A stretch of 64,000 bases of DNA, from assembly GCA_002412715.1 (NCBI GenBank), contig DHVP01000031.1, forward strand, positions 95,407 to 159,406. Reading direction: 5' to 3'. This DNA comes from Deltaproteobacteria bacterium UBA5205. GTDB lineage: Bacteria; Desulfobacterota; Syntrophorhabdia; Syntrophorhabdales; Syntrophorhabdaceae. The position numbers and the translations under genes are program-made. Positions 44,169 through 53,843 of this stretch are shown here, piece after piece. Positions within the stretch are counted from its first letter, which is position 1. Every line of letters begins with the position of its first letter. The notes under the pieces are model-generated. The model was not told the origin of the DNA, did no database searches, and saw only the letters and a list, made by a program, of their open reading frames with translations.

Positions 44169-45275
44169 ATGAACATCCCCCCGATCAACCTGAAGGCACA
44201 GTTCAAGGGTGTCAAAAAGGACATATTGAAGGGCATACGGGAAATACTTGATGAGCAGAAACTGATCCTCGGTCAGTACTGCCTGAAGCTGGAAGAGCAG
44301 GTAGCCTCCATGACCGGAGCAGCTCAAACGATCTCCTGCGCCAACGGTACGGATGCGCTGATCCTCTCCCTCATGGCATTGGGAATCGGCAATGGGGACG
44401 AGGTGGTCACCACGCCCTACACCTTCTTTTCGACCGCCAGCTCCGTGGCTCTTACAGGAGCCCGGCCCGTCTTCGTCGATGTACAGGAAAGCGATATGAA
44501 CATCGATCCGGGGCTGATAGAGAAATCCATCACCCCGAAGACAAAGGCCATCCTCGTAGTGCACCTCTTCGGGAAGATCTGTGATATGAAAAGGATATCT
44601 GCCATCGCCGAAAAACATAAGATCCCCGTGATAGAAGACATGGCGCAGGCGCTCGGCGCAAAGAGGGGCGGCATCGGGGCGGGCACGCTCGGGGATATCG
44701 CAGCCACCAGTTTTTATCCCACCAAAAATCTCGGCGGTATCGGAGAAGGCGGGATGGTGCTCACGAGGCGTGCGGATCTGGGTGAGAAGGTCCGTAAGCT
44801 CCGGGTGCACGGGATGGGAGAGAAACCATACATACACGAGATGATCGGATTCAACAGCCGGTTGGATGAGATCAAAGCCCTGGCGCTCTGTATCAAGTTC
44901 ACCAGGCTCGCCTCATGGAACAAGACGCGTCTCGAAACCGCCGGATACTACAACATGCATCTTCGAGACCTTCCTATTACTCTTCCCATCATTGACGATG
45001 AAACCTCGCACATCTTCCATCATTATGTAATTCGCACCGACAGGCGCGATGCCCTCCAGCTTCACCTCAGGGAAAAGGGGATCATCACAGGGATTTATTA
45101 CCCGCTGCCCCTTCACTTGCAGCCATGTTTCTCATACCTCGGCAACAAAGATGGTGCTTTCCCTGTAGCGGAAAGCGCGGCAAAAACAAGTCTGGCCATT
45201 CCCGTCTTCCCGGAACTGAGGAGGAGCGAAAAAGACTATATAATTAAGAGCATACTATCGTTTTTTAAAGCATAA
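44169..45275 (+). CDS. DegT/DnrJ/EryC1/StrS family sugar aminotransferase
   Basis: A 368-residue PLP enzyme transferring an amino group to a nucleotide-sugar keto group. Motifs include NGTDALILSL, PYTFFSTASS, the PLP site FYPTKNLGGIGEGG (Lys about 186) and the C-terminal TGIYYPLPLHLQP. The ATG at 44169 has AAGGA ten bases upstream and gives the standard MNIPPINLK start. No neighbouring glycosyltransferases or NDP-sugar genes are seen in the window. Confidence 0.93.
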   Translation: MNIPPINLKAQFKGVKKDILKGIREILDEQKLILGQYCLKLEEQVASMTGAAQTISCANGTDALILSLMALGIGNGDEVVTTPYTFFSTASSVALTGARPVFVDVQESDMNIDPGLIEKSITPKTKAILVVHLFGKICDMKRISAIAEKHKIPVIEDMAQALGAKRGGIGAGTLGDIAATSFYPTKNLGGIGEGGMVLTRRADLGEKVRKLRVHGMGEKPYIHEMIGFNSRLDEIKALALCIKFTRLASWNKTRLETAGYYNMHLRDLPITLPIIDDETSHIFHHYVIRTDRRDALQLHLREKGIITGIYYPLPLHLQPCFSYLGNKDGAFPVAESAAKTSLAIPVFPELRRSEKDYIIKSILSFFKA

Positions 45276-45426
45276 CATTAAGTAACGATCAGGACTAGCG
45301 CGACGCTTTTCCTTTACCGTTACGTGTTGACGGTTCCCGGTACAGACCTCCCCATAGAGAACTTCGCACGCGACCCTGAGCTGGATTGCCCGAACCAGAC
45401 CCGTTAGACCCGGAACGGAACGCTTT

Positions 45427-45597
45427 CTAGTCGGGCTCTTCTTCCGACTCCTTCTTCGGCGTGGACCCCCGAGAACTCATTGAATGGCCTCTTGACGAGG
45501 CGCGACCCATCGCCTTATGCGAAGTCTTGCCCCCTTTCGATCCTCGTGCCGTCATCATTTCTTTGCTCCTCTGTGTTTTCTTTGCCAGCCTTGCCAT
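45427..45597 (-). CDS. Small basic Ser/Gly/Lys-rich protein, unknown
   Basis: A 56-residue frame from an ATG preceded by GGGGG. It is low-complexity and basic: MARLAKKTQRSKEMM, then GSKGGKTSHKAMGRASSRGH, ending in an acidic ESEEEPD. It resembles small DNA-binding or KGG-type stress proteins but matches no family I can name. It is shorter than standard cutoffs; composition and ribosome site are the support. Confidence 0.5.
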   Translation of the reverse strand: MARLAKKTQRSKEMMTARGSKGGKTSHKAMGRASSRGHSMSSRGSTPKKESEEEPD

Positions 45598-45950
45598 GTG
45601 ATCCCCCTTCGCCCTTATGGCTTTTCTGTCGTAATCCCTTCAGATAGGCAAAAAATATGCCAGCAGGATTATCGAGACCCCGTAAAGCGAAAGGAGAGTA
45701 ATGCTGGAAGGTTAGCCATCGTCGCCTTTCGCCCCGCCCGTTCCCGGGACAAGACAATGTCTTGCGCCGCAAGAATCGTCTCGCGGACCAAGACCTGATC
45801 GGTCATTAATTAATAAAAGAGGAAAAAGAACACATCTTAATGCGTGCGACGGCTCCTCGACTTCTTCGGATATTCGAAGAGAATGGGGATAGCCGGTTCT
45901 TTCGTAGATTCGCGACCTCTTCTTTGAGGCCGGTGGGATCGGGTCTTCTG
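45598..45950. other. Intergenic gap, nothing recognised
   Basis: About 350 bases between the small basic gene and the M16 protease gene with no frame that reads like a protein and no clear terminator or promoter. Confidence 0.45.
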
Positions 45951-48557
45951 TTACTTGCCTTCTCGTTCGCTTTTTCCGGTAACCTTGCCTACAAGGATCT
46001 GAACCATGGAATCGAGGTAAAGGTATTTTCCCGCTACCCTGTCAACATCCTTCTTTGTCACCTTCTCAATTGCGGAGGGCCAGGTTTTGAACATGTCAGG
46101 CTCTAACCCGTAAAGAGTGTCAAAGCACATTGTCGATGTGATGGCGCCATTCGACTGCATCCTTATATAATGGTTTCCGATGAGATACGCTTTACCGTCC
46201 TCGATTTCCTTTTCCGAGAAACCCTTTTCGCGGATCTTCTCGATCTCCTCACGGGCTATGCGGATGACGTCTTTCACGAAGGCCTCACTCGTGCCTATAT
46301 AGATGCCCGTCGCACCCGTTTCATAGGCCATCTGGTTGAAGAATGTGACCGCATAGGCATACGGGTTCTCTTCCCGGAGCACTCTATGTATCCTCCCGCC
46401 CATACCGCTCAGAACGGCATCGAGAACTTCGACAGCGAACCTGTCCTTGTCTATGAGCCCTGGTCCTGTAAAACCGAAGACTATGTGAGTTTGCTGGATA
46501 TTCTTTTCGACGGCCACATCCTGTCTTGAGGGCTTAACATACATCTTTTGAAGCTCGGTCTTCTGGCCTTTCCACCCCCCGAAGAGTTCATCCACGAAAG
46601 CGAAGACCTGCTTTTCATCGATATCGCCGGAAAAGGCAAGCACCGCTCCCTGCGGTGTGACATAACGCCGGTATATGCCCGAGGCATCCTCAAGCGAAAG
46701 GGCCTCGACATCTTTTTCGCTGCCCAGGGGGTCGCGGCTGTAAGGGTGATTTGCGAAAAGTGTCTCATTGAACCGCAGGAAGGTGAAGCTTACGGGGTCG
46801 TCATCTCTCTGGCGGATTTCCGAGAGGACCTCCCGCTTCACCCTTGAGAGTTCTTCCTGCGTCATGGAGGTTTCCATGATGACTTCCCTGAGAAGCTCAA
46901 GGACCGCCTTCATGTCCTTGCTCATAAACTTGCCCGACAGACCGAAAAGATTTCTGCCATTGAAAGGAGTCAGCGTTCCTGCCAGCAGGTCCACTTCTCT
47001 TGCTATCTGCGAAGAGCTTTTCTTTTTCGTACCCTTCAGCAGCATCCTTGCCATAACATTGAATTCACCGTTCTTGCCGGACCGTTCAGACTTAAGCCCA
47101 CCGATAAAACCCACTCTGAAGGAAAAGGTGGGCGAGGAGACATTCTTGTTGACCAGGCATTTGAGCCCATTTTCCAGAGTCTTCCTGTAAGGATTGGAGG
47201 TGTGCTTCGGCCCCATGGTAACGGTACGCCGGTTCTTTGTCACCAGGTATTTCGCGGCCATTTTCTTCACATCGCCGGCCGCAACGGCGTCGACGGCCGT
47301 CAGGTACTTTTGTATAAAGTGAGGATCTCCCGTCATCGTCGCCGAGTCGCCGATCTGACGTGCCCTCCCCTGTGCGGTCTCTGCATCGTATACATAGTAG
47401 GCCCTCAGCATGTTCTTTGCCTTGGTAAGCTCCCAATCCTTTATGCCTTCCTTCTCTATGCGGGCGATCTCCGCATCTATCCCGGCGAGAACCCGCTGTG
47501 TGTCGTTGCCGGAATAATTGGCATATATGACAAAGAGTCCTTCCTCTTTCGGCGTGAATACGTATGTCGAAACCCCGTTTACAATGGCTTTCTCCTTTTT
47601 CAGGACCTCTTGGAGCCGTGAACTTTCGCCGTCACCCAGGATAACGCCGAGAATATCGATCGCCGGAACATCGGGATTCAATCTCCGGGGAATCCCATAG
47701 GCAAGGGCCACATAATTCTCCCTGAGATCTCTCTCGAGGACCTTCCCGGTCTGTCCGTTCACTGTGGTCTTTGAAATATGCCGTTCGGGGGGTTTTTCGC
47801 CCTTTGTTTTCTCTGGGAAATATGCCGCCACGAGTTTGTGTGCCTGAGCGGCGTCAAAATCTCCTGTTATCACGACAGTCTGGTTCGAAGGAATGTAATG
47901 GGAACGAAAATAGTCGACGATGTCTTTTCTTGTGAGCTTTTCAACGGTTTCACTGAAACCGATAACCGGCTTCCCATAAGCCTCGCCGTGATAGCTAAGC
48001 GAGAACAGTTCCTTGAAGAGTTTACGCTGGGGATCATCTTCTCCCATTTTGATCTCTTCGAGAACGACCTTGCGCTCCTTTGCGATCTCCTCTTCAGGGA
48101 AGGCGGGGTTTTTGACGGACTCCACGAGGAGTTCGAATCCCTCGCGAAATACCCTCGAAGGCACAATGATGTGATAGACGGTATTATCGAAGGATGTGAA
48201 GGCATTGATGCTGCCCCCCATCGCTTCGATCCTGGAGGCCAGGACGTTGCCTTTCAGCTTTTCCGTCCCTTTGAATATAAGGTGCTCGATAAAATGGGTC
48301 ACGCCGGCCACCCGGTCGTCTTCATCTTTACTGCCCACATTGACCCACACCTGGATTGCCACCACACCGGTGTTCCTGCGCTGCTCGAGAATATAATCGA
48401 GGCCGTTCTTAAGGGAGTAAACCTCCATCGCTGCCATCCTTCCTGGAAATGCGAGCATCACTATAAAGAACAAGGACAGAACAAAAGACGACAGGAAGAT
48501 GAAAGGCCCCCGGGAGGGCCTTTCATCCTGCCTGAAACGTTTAAACCTGAAGACCAT
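45951..48557 (-). CDS. M16 family zinc peptidase, two-domain (pitrilysin-like)
   Basis: An 868-residue exported protease: signal sequence around 18-44, then two M16 domains. The first contains the inverted zinc motif HFIEH (about 88-92) with the distal Glu in LEEIKMGEDD. The second half (about 445-860) is the inactive M16 partner domain. Such proteins degrade small peptides in the periplasm. The N-terminus is preceded by a strong hairpin that overlaps its first codons, and the ATG at 48557 has no good ribosome site, so a shorter form starting near 48450 is possible. It follows iorB by 8 bases. Confidence 0.9.
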   Translation of the reverse strand: MVFRFKRFRQDERPSRGPFIFLSSFVLSLFFIVMLAFPGRMAAMEVYSLKNGLDYILEQRRNTGVVAIQVWVNVGSKDEDDRVAGVTHFIEHLIFKGTEKLKGNVLASRIEAMGGSINAFTSFDNTVYHIIVPSRVFREGFELLVESVKNPAFPEEEIAKERKVVLEEIKMGEDDPQRKLFKELFSLSYHGEAYGKPVIGFSETVEKLTRKDIVDYFRSHYIPSNQTVVITGDFDAAQAHKLVAAYFPEKTKGEKPPERHISKTTVNGQTGKVLERDLRENYVALAYGIPRRLNPDVPAIDILGVILGDGESSRLQEVLKKEKAIVNGVSTYVFTPKEEGLFVIYANYSGNDTQRVLAGIDAEIARIEKEGIKDWELTKAKNMLRAYYVYDAETAQGRARQIGDSATMTGDPHFIQKYLTAVDAVAAGDVKKMAAKYLVTKNRRTVTMGPKHTSNPYRKTLENGLKCLVNKNVSSPTFSFRVGFIGGLKSERSGKNGEFNVMARMLLKGTKKKSSSQIAREVDLLAGTLTPFNGRNLFGLSGKFMSKDMKAVLELLREVIMETSMTQEELSRVKREVLSEIRQRDDDPVSFTFLRFNETLFANHPYSRDPLGSEKDVEALSLEDASGIYRRYVTPQGAVLAFSGDIDEKQVFAFVDELFGGWKGQKTELQKMYVKPSRQDVAVEKNIQQTHIVFGFTGPGLIDKDRFAVEVLDAVLSGMGGRIHRVLREENPYAYAVTFFNQMAYETGATGIYIGTSEAFVKDVIRIAREEIEKIREKGFSEKEIEDGKAYLIGNHYIRMQSNGAITSTMCFDTLYGLEPDMFKTWPSAIEKVTKKDVDRVAGKYLYLDSMVQILVGKVTGKSEREGK
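48498..48527 (-). other. Perfect 12-bp hairpin inside the first codons of the M16 gene
   Basis: GATGAAAGGCCC (48498-48509) and GGGCCTTTCATC (48516-48527) pair over 12 bases with a 6-base loop; outer CAGG/CCTG can extend it. In minus sense it sits about 40 bases after the iorB stop and could act as a terminator or attenuator, although the T-run is poor. Confidence 0.5.
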
Positions 48558-48565
48558 GTGGTTGA

Positions 48566-49159
48566 TTACAGGGCCTGTCTTCCTGCCTGAAATGCCTTGA
48601 CATTGAGATCATGGAGCTTCGGTGCGAGGAGCTTCTTGATCGCATCGATGAAATATGCTTCTTTGATCTTCGGGAAGAAATTGGAGAACGCGCCGACGAG
48701 GACAACGTTCTGCGCTTGAAGATTGCCCAGTTCTTTCGCGATCCCCAAACCGTCTACTACATGCACGTTTTCTTTGAAGTATTTTTTAAATGCTGTATCC
48801 ACACCCTTCGGGTAGTCCATCTGGCCGAGGCTTACCGACGGGGGGAGGATTTCCTGGGTATTGATGACGATCCTGCCGTCCGGTTTCACCCAGTTGATAT
48901 AGCGAAGGGCTTCGAGGAGCTCAAAAGAAAGAAGATAGTCGACATCGCCGTATTTGATGATCGGCGAATAGACTTTCTTGCCAAAGCGGAAATGGGTTGT
49001 AACGTCGCCGCCCCTCTGGGCCATGCCGTGTACTTCCGCTTTCTTGACATCATATCCGGCCCTTATGAAGACCTCGCCGAGTATGTTGCTCGCAAGGATG
49101 GCACCCTGCCCGCCTACACCGGAAAGAAATATGTTTGTGGTTTTCTCATCTTTTTTCAT
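48566..49159 (-). CDS. iorB: Indolepyruvate ferredoxin oxidoreductase beta subunit
   Basis: A 197-residue gamma-type subunit of 2-oxoacid:ferredoxin oxidoreductase. The motif FLSGVGGQGAILASNILG and the AEVHGMAQRGGDVTTHFRFG segment are diagnostic. With IorA it decarboxylates aryl pyruvates to aryl-acyl-CoA, reducing ferredoxin. The ATG at 49159 has GAGGAGG upstream. It starts 12 bp after iorA. Confidence 0.95.
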   Translation of the reverse strand: MKKDEKTTNIFLSGVGGQGAILASNILGEVFIRAGYDVKKAEVHGMAQRGGDVTTHFRFGKKVYSPIIKYGDVDYLLSFELLEALRYINWVKPDGRIVINTQEILPPSVSLGQMDYPKGVDTAFKKYFKENVHVVDGLGIAKELGNLQAQNVVLVGAFSNFFPKIKEAYFIDAIKKLLAPKLHDLNVKAFQAGRQAL

Positions 49160-49170
49160 ATTCTGCCTCC

Positions 49171-50979
49171 TCACTTCTTAGCCGGTTCTATGGCGTCGAA
49201 TTTACATACCTGTACACATACCTCGCATCCAACACACTGATCGGGGTTGATATAGACCGTTCCTTTTCTCTTCTGTCCGTCTTTCGTCTGACCTGCACCT
49301 TCCCTCCAGCTAATGGCGGGGCAGTTGATCTCGAGACACATCTTGCAACCGCGGCACTTATCCATATTGATCGCAAAAAGAGGAGTTTTGAACTTTTCCA
49401 GAGGTTTCGCCCTGCGAAGAAGCATGCAGGGGCTGTCCTTACAGAGAATAAGTGATGCCTCATCCCTGTTGAGCTCTTCCTTGACTATCTCCATCGTTTC
49501 TTTGATGTTGTAAGGATCGATGTAGCGAATATTCTTGATTCCCACAGCCTTGCCTATTTCGGCGTAGTCAACCTGGTTCGCCTGTTCACCGCGGACGGTA
49601 AAGCCGGTTCCTGCATGTTCCTGGTGACCGGTCATACCGGTGATCCTGTTGTCGAGGACGATTGTTGTGGAACTGCCTTTATTGTAGCCAGCGTTCATGA
49701 GCGGTGCGATCCCGGAGTGGAGAAATGTGGAGTCGCCAAGGACGGCGACCATCTTTCCGAGGGCTTCCTTGCCCATTGCCTTCATGGCGCCATGCAACAT
49801 GCCGCCGCCTGCACCCATACAGATCGTCGTATGGAGGGCTGAAATCGGCGGAGCAACTGCCAGAGTATAACAGCCGATGTCGCCGAATACGAAGGCGCCC
49901 AGTTTCTTGAGGGCATAGAAAAGGGGTCTGTGAGAGCAACCGGCACAAAGGTTCGGCGGTCTCCTCGGAAGATCTTCCGGTTTTACCTTGATCTTGGGTG
50001 CCTTGTAGGCCTTGCCCTTTATGGCCTGCTCGACAATTTCAGGTGACAGCTCGAACATATTGGGAATGATATCCTTGCCGTGGAAAACCTTGTAACCCAT
50101 CGCCCTGATCTCTGTTTCAAAGAACGGGTCGAGTTCTTCGATGATCATGACCTTCTTCACCTGCTTGAAGAAATCGGCGATCATCTTTTTCGGAAGCGGC
50201 CAAACCATACCGAGCTTCAGGAAGGAGTATTCAGGAAAGACTTCCTTTGCGTACATGTATGCGGCACCGCTGGCGATGATGCCTACGCTCTTGCTGTTTA
50301 TCTCCATCTTGTTCAGTTTGGTCTTGTCAGCGAATGCCTCCAGCTTCCGCATCCGTTCTTCGATAATCTTTCTTCTCGGCCGAACGTTGGCAGGCACCAT
50401 GACATACTTAGTTGCCTCTTTCGGATCGAGGCCCATGGGCATTTTCGACTCGACTCTCTTGCCTGTCTGCACCAGTGAATCAGCGTGGGCAATTCTTGTT
50501 ACCGTTCTCAGGAGAACCGGGGTGTCGAACTTCTCACTGATGTCGAAGGAGGCTTTGGCGAATTCGTAGCATTCCTGTGCGTCGCCGGGTTCCAGCATCG
50601 GGACCTTTCCGAAACGGGCCCAGTTCCGGCTGTCCTGCTCGTTTTGGGAACTATGGACGTTCGGGTCGTCGGCTACGACGATCATGAGACCACCCTTGAT
50701 ACCCGTGTAGGCAAGGGTCATCAGGGCATCGGAAGCCACGTTCATACCGACGTGCTTCATGGATGCCATCGCTCTTGCGCCGGCAATCGCGGCACCGCTC
50801 GCCACCTGGAGCGCCACCATTTCATTTGGTGACCATTCAGCGTAGATCTCCGGGTAATTGTCGGCAACGTCTTTGAGAATTTCACTACTTGGTGTTCCGG
50901 GATATGCAGCCGCGACTTTCACACCAGCTTCCCAGGCACCTCTTGCAATTGCTGCGTTTCCTTGCATTATTTCTTTCAT
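49171..50979 (-). CDS. iorA: Indolepyruvate ferredoxin oxidoreductase alpha subunit
   Basis: A 602-residue subunit. The N-terminal pyrimidine-binding domain has AAYPGTPSSEIL, the TPP-binding domain contains GDIGCYTLAVAPP and GDSTFLHSG, and the C-terminus has two 4Fe-4S sets: CRGCKMCLEINCP and CVGCEVCVQVCKFDAI. It is cytoplasmic and anaerobic. The start is preceded by GGGGG. An inverted repeat pair lies in its upstream region. Confidence 0.95.
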   Translation of the reverse strand: MKEIMQGNAAIARGAWEAGVKVAAAYPGTPSSEILKDVADNYPEIYAEWSPNEMVALQVASGAAIAGARAMASMKHVGMNVASDALMTLAYTGIKGGLMIVVADDPNVHSSQNEQDSRNWARFGKVPMLEPGDAQECYEFAKASFDISEKFDTPVLLRTVTRIAHADSLVQTGKRVESKMPMGLDPKEATKYVMVPANVRPRRKIIEERMRKLEAFADKTKLNKMEINSKSVGIIASGAAYMYAKEVFPEYSFLKLGMVWPLPKKMIADFFKQVKKVMIIEELDPFFETEIRAMGYKVFHGKDIIPNMFELSPEIVEQAIKGKAYKAPKIKVKPEDLPRRPPNLCAGCSHRPLFYALKKLGAFVFGDIGCYTLAVAPPISALHTTICMGAGGGMLHGAMKAMGKEALGKMVAVLGDSTFLHSGIAPLMNAGYNKGSSTTIVLDNRITGMTGHQEHAGTGFTVRGEQANQVDYAEIGKAVGIKNIRYIDPYNIKETMEIVKEELNRDEASLILCKDSPCMLLRRAKPLEKFKTPLFAINMDKCRGCKMCLEINCPAISWREGAGQTKDGQKRKGTVYINPDQCVGCEVCVQVCKFDAIEPAKK

Positions 50980-51041
50980 ACTACCCCCATAATGGCGTAT
51001 CGCCTGGATTTTGAGTGATTAATTACTTCACCTCCTTCAAG

Positions 51042-51134
51042 ATAACGATTTTTCTATATTTTTTTTAGACTTGTTAATAAATTCACGTATTATTTTCAAC
51101 AGAATAACAATTCTTTGTCAAGAAATATCGTTAT
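51042..51134. repeat. 14-bp inverted repeat flanking the iorA upstream region
   Basis: ATAACGATTTTTCT (51042-51055) and AGAAATATCGTTAT (51121-51134) are complementary at 13 of 14 positions with about 65 AT-rich bases between them. The distal arm overlaps the stop codon of the M20 gene. It may be an operator pair for iorA; a TTGACA lies between the arms. Confidence 0.5.
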
Positions 51135-52444
51135 GGAATCCGGTCGGATGCAAGGAAATCTACGATACCCTTACAACCCTCCAATCCTTCCTTTATATTC
51201 TCCAGCGATATTCGTTCGTCTTTACCGTGCATCCTCATATGCTCTTCTTTCGTGAGGGTGACCGGGAAGAACCCGTATGACGGGATCCCCAGGTCTCTAA
51301 AGTATCTGAGGTCCGTCGCTCCCGTCGTTACGAAAGGAAGAACCGGGACGTCCTTTCTGAGTGATGCGACACAGTCTTTAATGCCGTGGAAATATATCGT
51401 GTTGTATCGTGAAGGTCCGGGTGTACTTATCTTCTCCCCGATTCTTTCGATCTCTACATCCTTCCCGGCAAGCTGCCGTATCTTCTTGAAGAATTGCTCA
51501 TGCGTTTCGGAAGGCAAAAGTCTTGCGTCGAAATACGCAGATGATTCCGCAGGTATGACGTTGACCTTTTCGCCGCCTTTCAGGATGGTCAGGGTCACCG
51601 TATTGCGAAGGATCGCATTGTAGATCTCATTGCCTTCGAAAAAATCTCTCCATTTCTTTACTTTGAGGGCCTCTTTCAGGGGAGGAAACTTTGCGCCGCC
51701 GATTTTTCTGCCTTTCAGGACGCCTCCCAGGTAGGCTGATGTAACGGGCATGCTCTTCAGAGGCCATGCCTGCGAGAGAATGCGCTGCGAAGCGGCGACA
51801 ATTTTTTCATTGGCGTTATCGCCGTGCGGCATCGACCCATGTCCGCCTCTGCCCTTTGCCCTGACGATAAACTGGCTCAGCTTCTTTTCAGTAACCGACA
51901 CCTGGGCGTGGACGAAGCCGTTCTCCTCGATCAGACAACCTCCTTCGCTCAGCACGAACGATGCATCCTTGAGGTCCGGTACCTTATCGAGCATGTATTC
52001 CACCCCGTTGGCTCCACCGACTTCTTCGTCGCAGGTGGCGAGAAAAATAATGTCCCTTCCGGGGGTGATCCCCCTGCGAGCCAGATCCAGAAAGGCAAGG
52101 AGTTGACATACGACCTGAGATTTCATGTCGATGGCACCCCTGCCGTAAAGATATCCGTCCTTCACCTCTGCGCCAAAGGGATGGACCGTCCATTCATCTT
52201 CCCTGGCGGGCACGACATCGATGTGGCCGAGGAGGATGATCGGCTTGCCGCCCTGTTTCCCTTTGATGCGCGATAGAAGGTTTGCCCGCCCTGGTGCGGC
52301 TGTGTACAATTCGGCGGTAAGTCCCTCGCTCTTAATGATATCCTCGAGAAATTGTGCAGCCTTCTCTTCATTACCCGGGGGGTTTGTTGTATCTATACGC
52401 AGGAAAGTGCGCAGCAGGTCAACCGCTTCATCAAAAGTCTTCAT
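51131..52444 (-). CDS. M20 family metallopeptidase / amidohydrolase
   Basis: A 437-residue zinc peptidase of the ArgE/DapE/aminoacylase family. Metal ligands are visible in LLGHIDVVP (His), GAIDMKSQ (Asp), and DEEVGGANG (catalytic Glu pair); the later HGSMPHGDNA segment matches the dimerisation/lid domain. The substrate is not assigned. The start overlaps the GGDEF gene's stop by 14 bases. Confidence 0.9.
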   Translation of the reverse strand: MKTFDEAVDLLRTFLRIDTTNPPGNEEKAAQFLEDIIKSEGLTAELYTAAPGRANLLSRIKGKQGGKPIILLGHIDVVPAREDEWTVHPFGAEVKDGYLYGRGAIDMKSQVVCQLLAFLDLARRGITPGRDIIFLATCDEEVGGANGVEYMLDKVPDLKDASFVLSEGGCLIEENGFVHAQVSVTEKKLSQFIVRAKGRGGHGSMPHGDNANEKIVAASQRILSQAWPLKSMPVTSAYLGGVLKGRKIGGAKFPPLKEALKVKKWRDFFEGNEIYNAILRNTVTLTILKGGEKVNVIPAESSAYFDARLLPSETHEQFFKKIRQLAGKDVEIERIGEKISTPGPSRYNTIYFHGIKDCVASLRKDVPVLPFVTTGATDLRYFRDLGIPSYGFFPVTLTKEEHMRMHGKDERISLENIKEGLEGCKGIVDFLASDRIP

Positions 52445-53786
52445 AGTATGTCCTGTTCTTTCCGTCCTTTTTCGCGCGGTAGAGATTATCGTCCGCTTTT
52501 TTTATGAGATCTTTTTCCTGGCGCCCCGGGACATAGGCTACTACGCCGCCGCTTACAGTGGAATGGATAATATTGTTGTCAGATTCGATAACGGCTTTCT
52601 CCACGGCGATCCTGAGACGCTCGGCGACCATGATGGCTTTATCGGCAGAAGTTTCAGGCAGGATAACAAGAAACTCCTCTCCGCCATACCTGCCTACTTT
52701 ATCGATTGCCCGCAAATTCTCCTTTACGATCCGCGTTATTCCCTTCAACACCTGGTCACCAGCGAGATGTCCGTACTGGTCGTTTACGGCCTTGAAATCG
52801 TCCACATCGAAGAGAATCACCGAAAAAGGGCTGCTATACCGCTTTGACCGTTCAATCTCCGCCGCCAGTTCGCCCACGATGCAGGCATGATTGTAAGCGC
52901 CGGTGAGGCCGTCGTGTCGCGAAAGGGTCCGGATCTCTTCGAAGAGGCTGATCTTTTCGAGGGTCAAGGCGATGTGGGAACAAAAACGGGAGAATATGGA
53001 CCTTTCCTCTTCATTGAAAGATTCATGCCTGTAGAGAGCCGCGTACCCGTAGAGGCGGTTCGTCGTTCTGAGGTCCGAAACGGTGGACTCTATACCGGGA
53101 ATGATGGCCGCGGTGTCCTTCCCGCCGGCAAGCACCGACATCATGCTGTGCTGAAGCTTCGGGTCGCGATCAGCCTCCGGCAGGATATGAATGTCGGCCT
53201 CCTGATCCGCCATGAGCATCGTCCCGAAGAACTCGAATTGAATGAAGCTTCCGAGGAGCGTGTAGGCATTCTTCAGAACGAAGGCGGGATCCTCCGTCTC
53301 CCCTATCATGTGCTGAAGGTTCTTGAGAAATTCCAGCTCGAGGATGTTTATTTTTTCCCGCCGGAAGCGCTCTTCGACCTCTTCGGTCAGCTCCTGGGTC
53401 CTCAAGACCTCCATGTAATGGTCCATGCTGTTGTTAACGATATGGAAGAGTTCCTCGAAGCTCTTAAAGGGCTTGGTAAGCAAGGCGTATGCCCCGTTGC
53501 TCAAGGATTCGAGCCGTTCTGTCTCGTCGGCATAACCTGTCATCATTATCACAGGTATACGGCGATCGATCCTCTTTATTTCCTTGAGGATCTCTATGCC
53601 CGAGATTCCGGGCAGTATTATGTCGCAAAGAACGGCGTGCGGCCGCTTTTCCGCCAGTTCCTTTTTCAGGTCGGGCATGCGCTGGTATACGAAGACCTTG
53701 AGGCCGAACTGCTGAAGGAACTCTTGCAAGACGGCCAGAAGGCTTTCCTCGTCATCTATTATGAATAAACGCTTTTCAGAAGACAT
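52431..53786 (-). CDS. Response regulator with GAF-like middle and diguanylate cyclase (GGDEF) domain
   Basis: A 451-residue protein. The receiver (about 1-125) has phospho-Asp in VLCDIILPG. The middle (about 165-290) is a GAF-like sensor. The GGDEF domain (about 305-450) carries the active-site GGEEF and an upstream RAID (RxxD) five residues before it, the inhibitory I-site. It probably makes cyclic di-GMP under two-component control. The histidine kinase is not adjacent. Confidence 0.92.
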   Translation of the reverse strand: MSSEKRLFIIDDEESLLAVLQEFLQQFGLKVFVYQRMPDLKKELAEKRPHAVLCDIILPGISGIEILKEIKRIDRRIPVIMMTGYADETERLESLSNGAYALLTKPFKSFEELFHIVNNSMDHYMEVLRTQELTEEVEERFRREKINILELEFLKNLQHMIGETEDPAFVLKNAYTLLGSFIQFEFFGTMLMADQEADIHILPEADRDPKLQHSMMSVLAGGKDTAAIIPGIESTVSDLRTTNRLYGYAALYRHESFNEEERSIFSRFCSHIALTLEKISLFEEIRTLSRHDGLTGAYNHACIVGELAAEIERSKRYSSPFSVILFDVDDFKAVNDQYGHLAGDQVLKGITRIVKENLRAIDKVGRYGGEEFLVILPETSADKAIMVAERLRIAVEKAVIESDNNIIHSTVSGGVVAYVPGRQEKDLIKKADDNLYRAKKDGKNRTYYEDF

Positions 53787-53843
53787 TCTTGGCCGGGACT
53801 TTACAAGAATTGCCCGCTCTCAACCCAATACCACCTGTCTGTT

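Noticed and set aside
51090..51125. TTGACA between the inverted repeat arms as the iorA promoter
   Set aside because: Spacing to any -10-like box is 19-21 bases, too long for a confident call.
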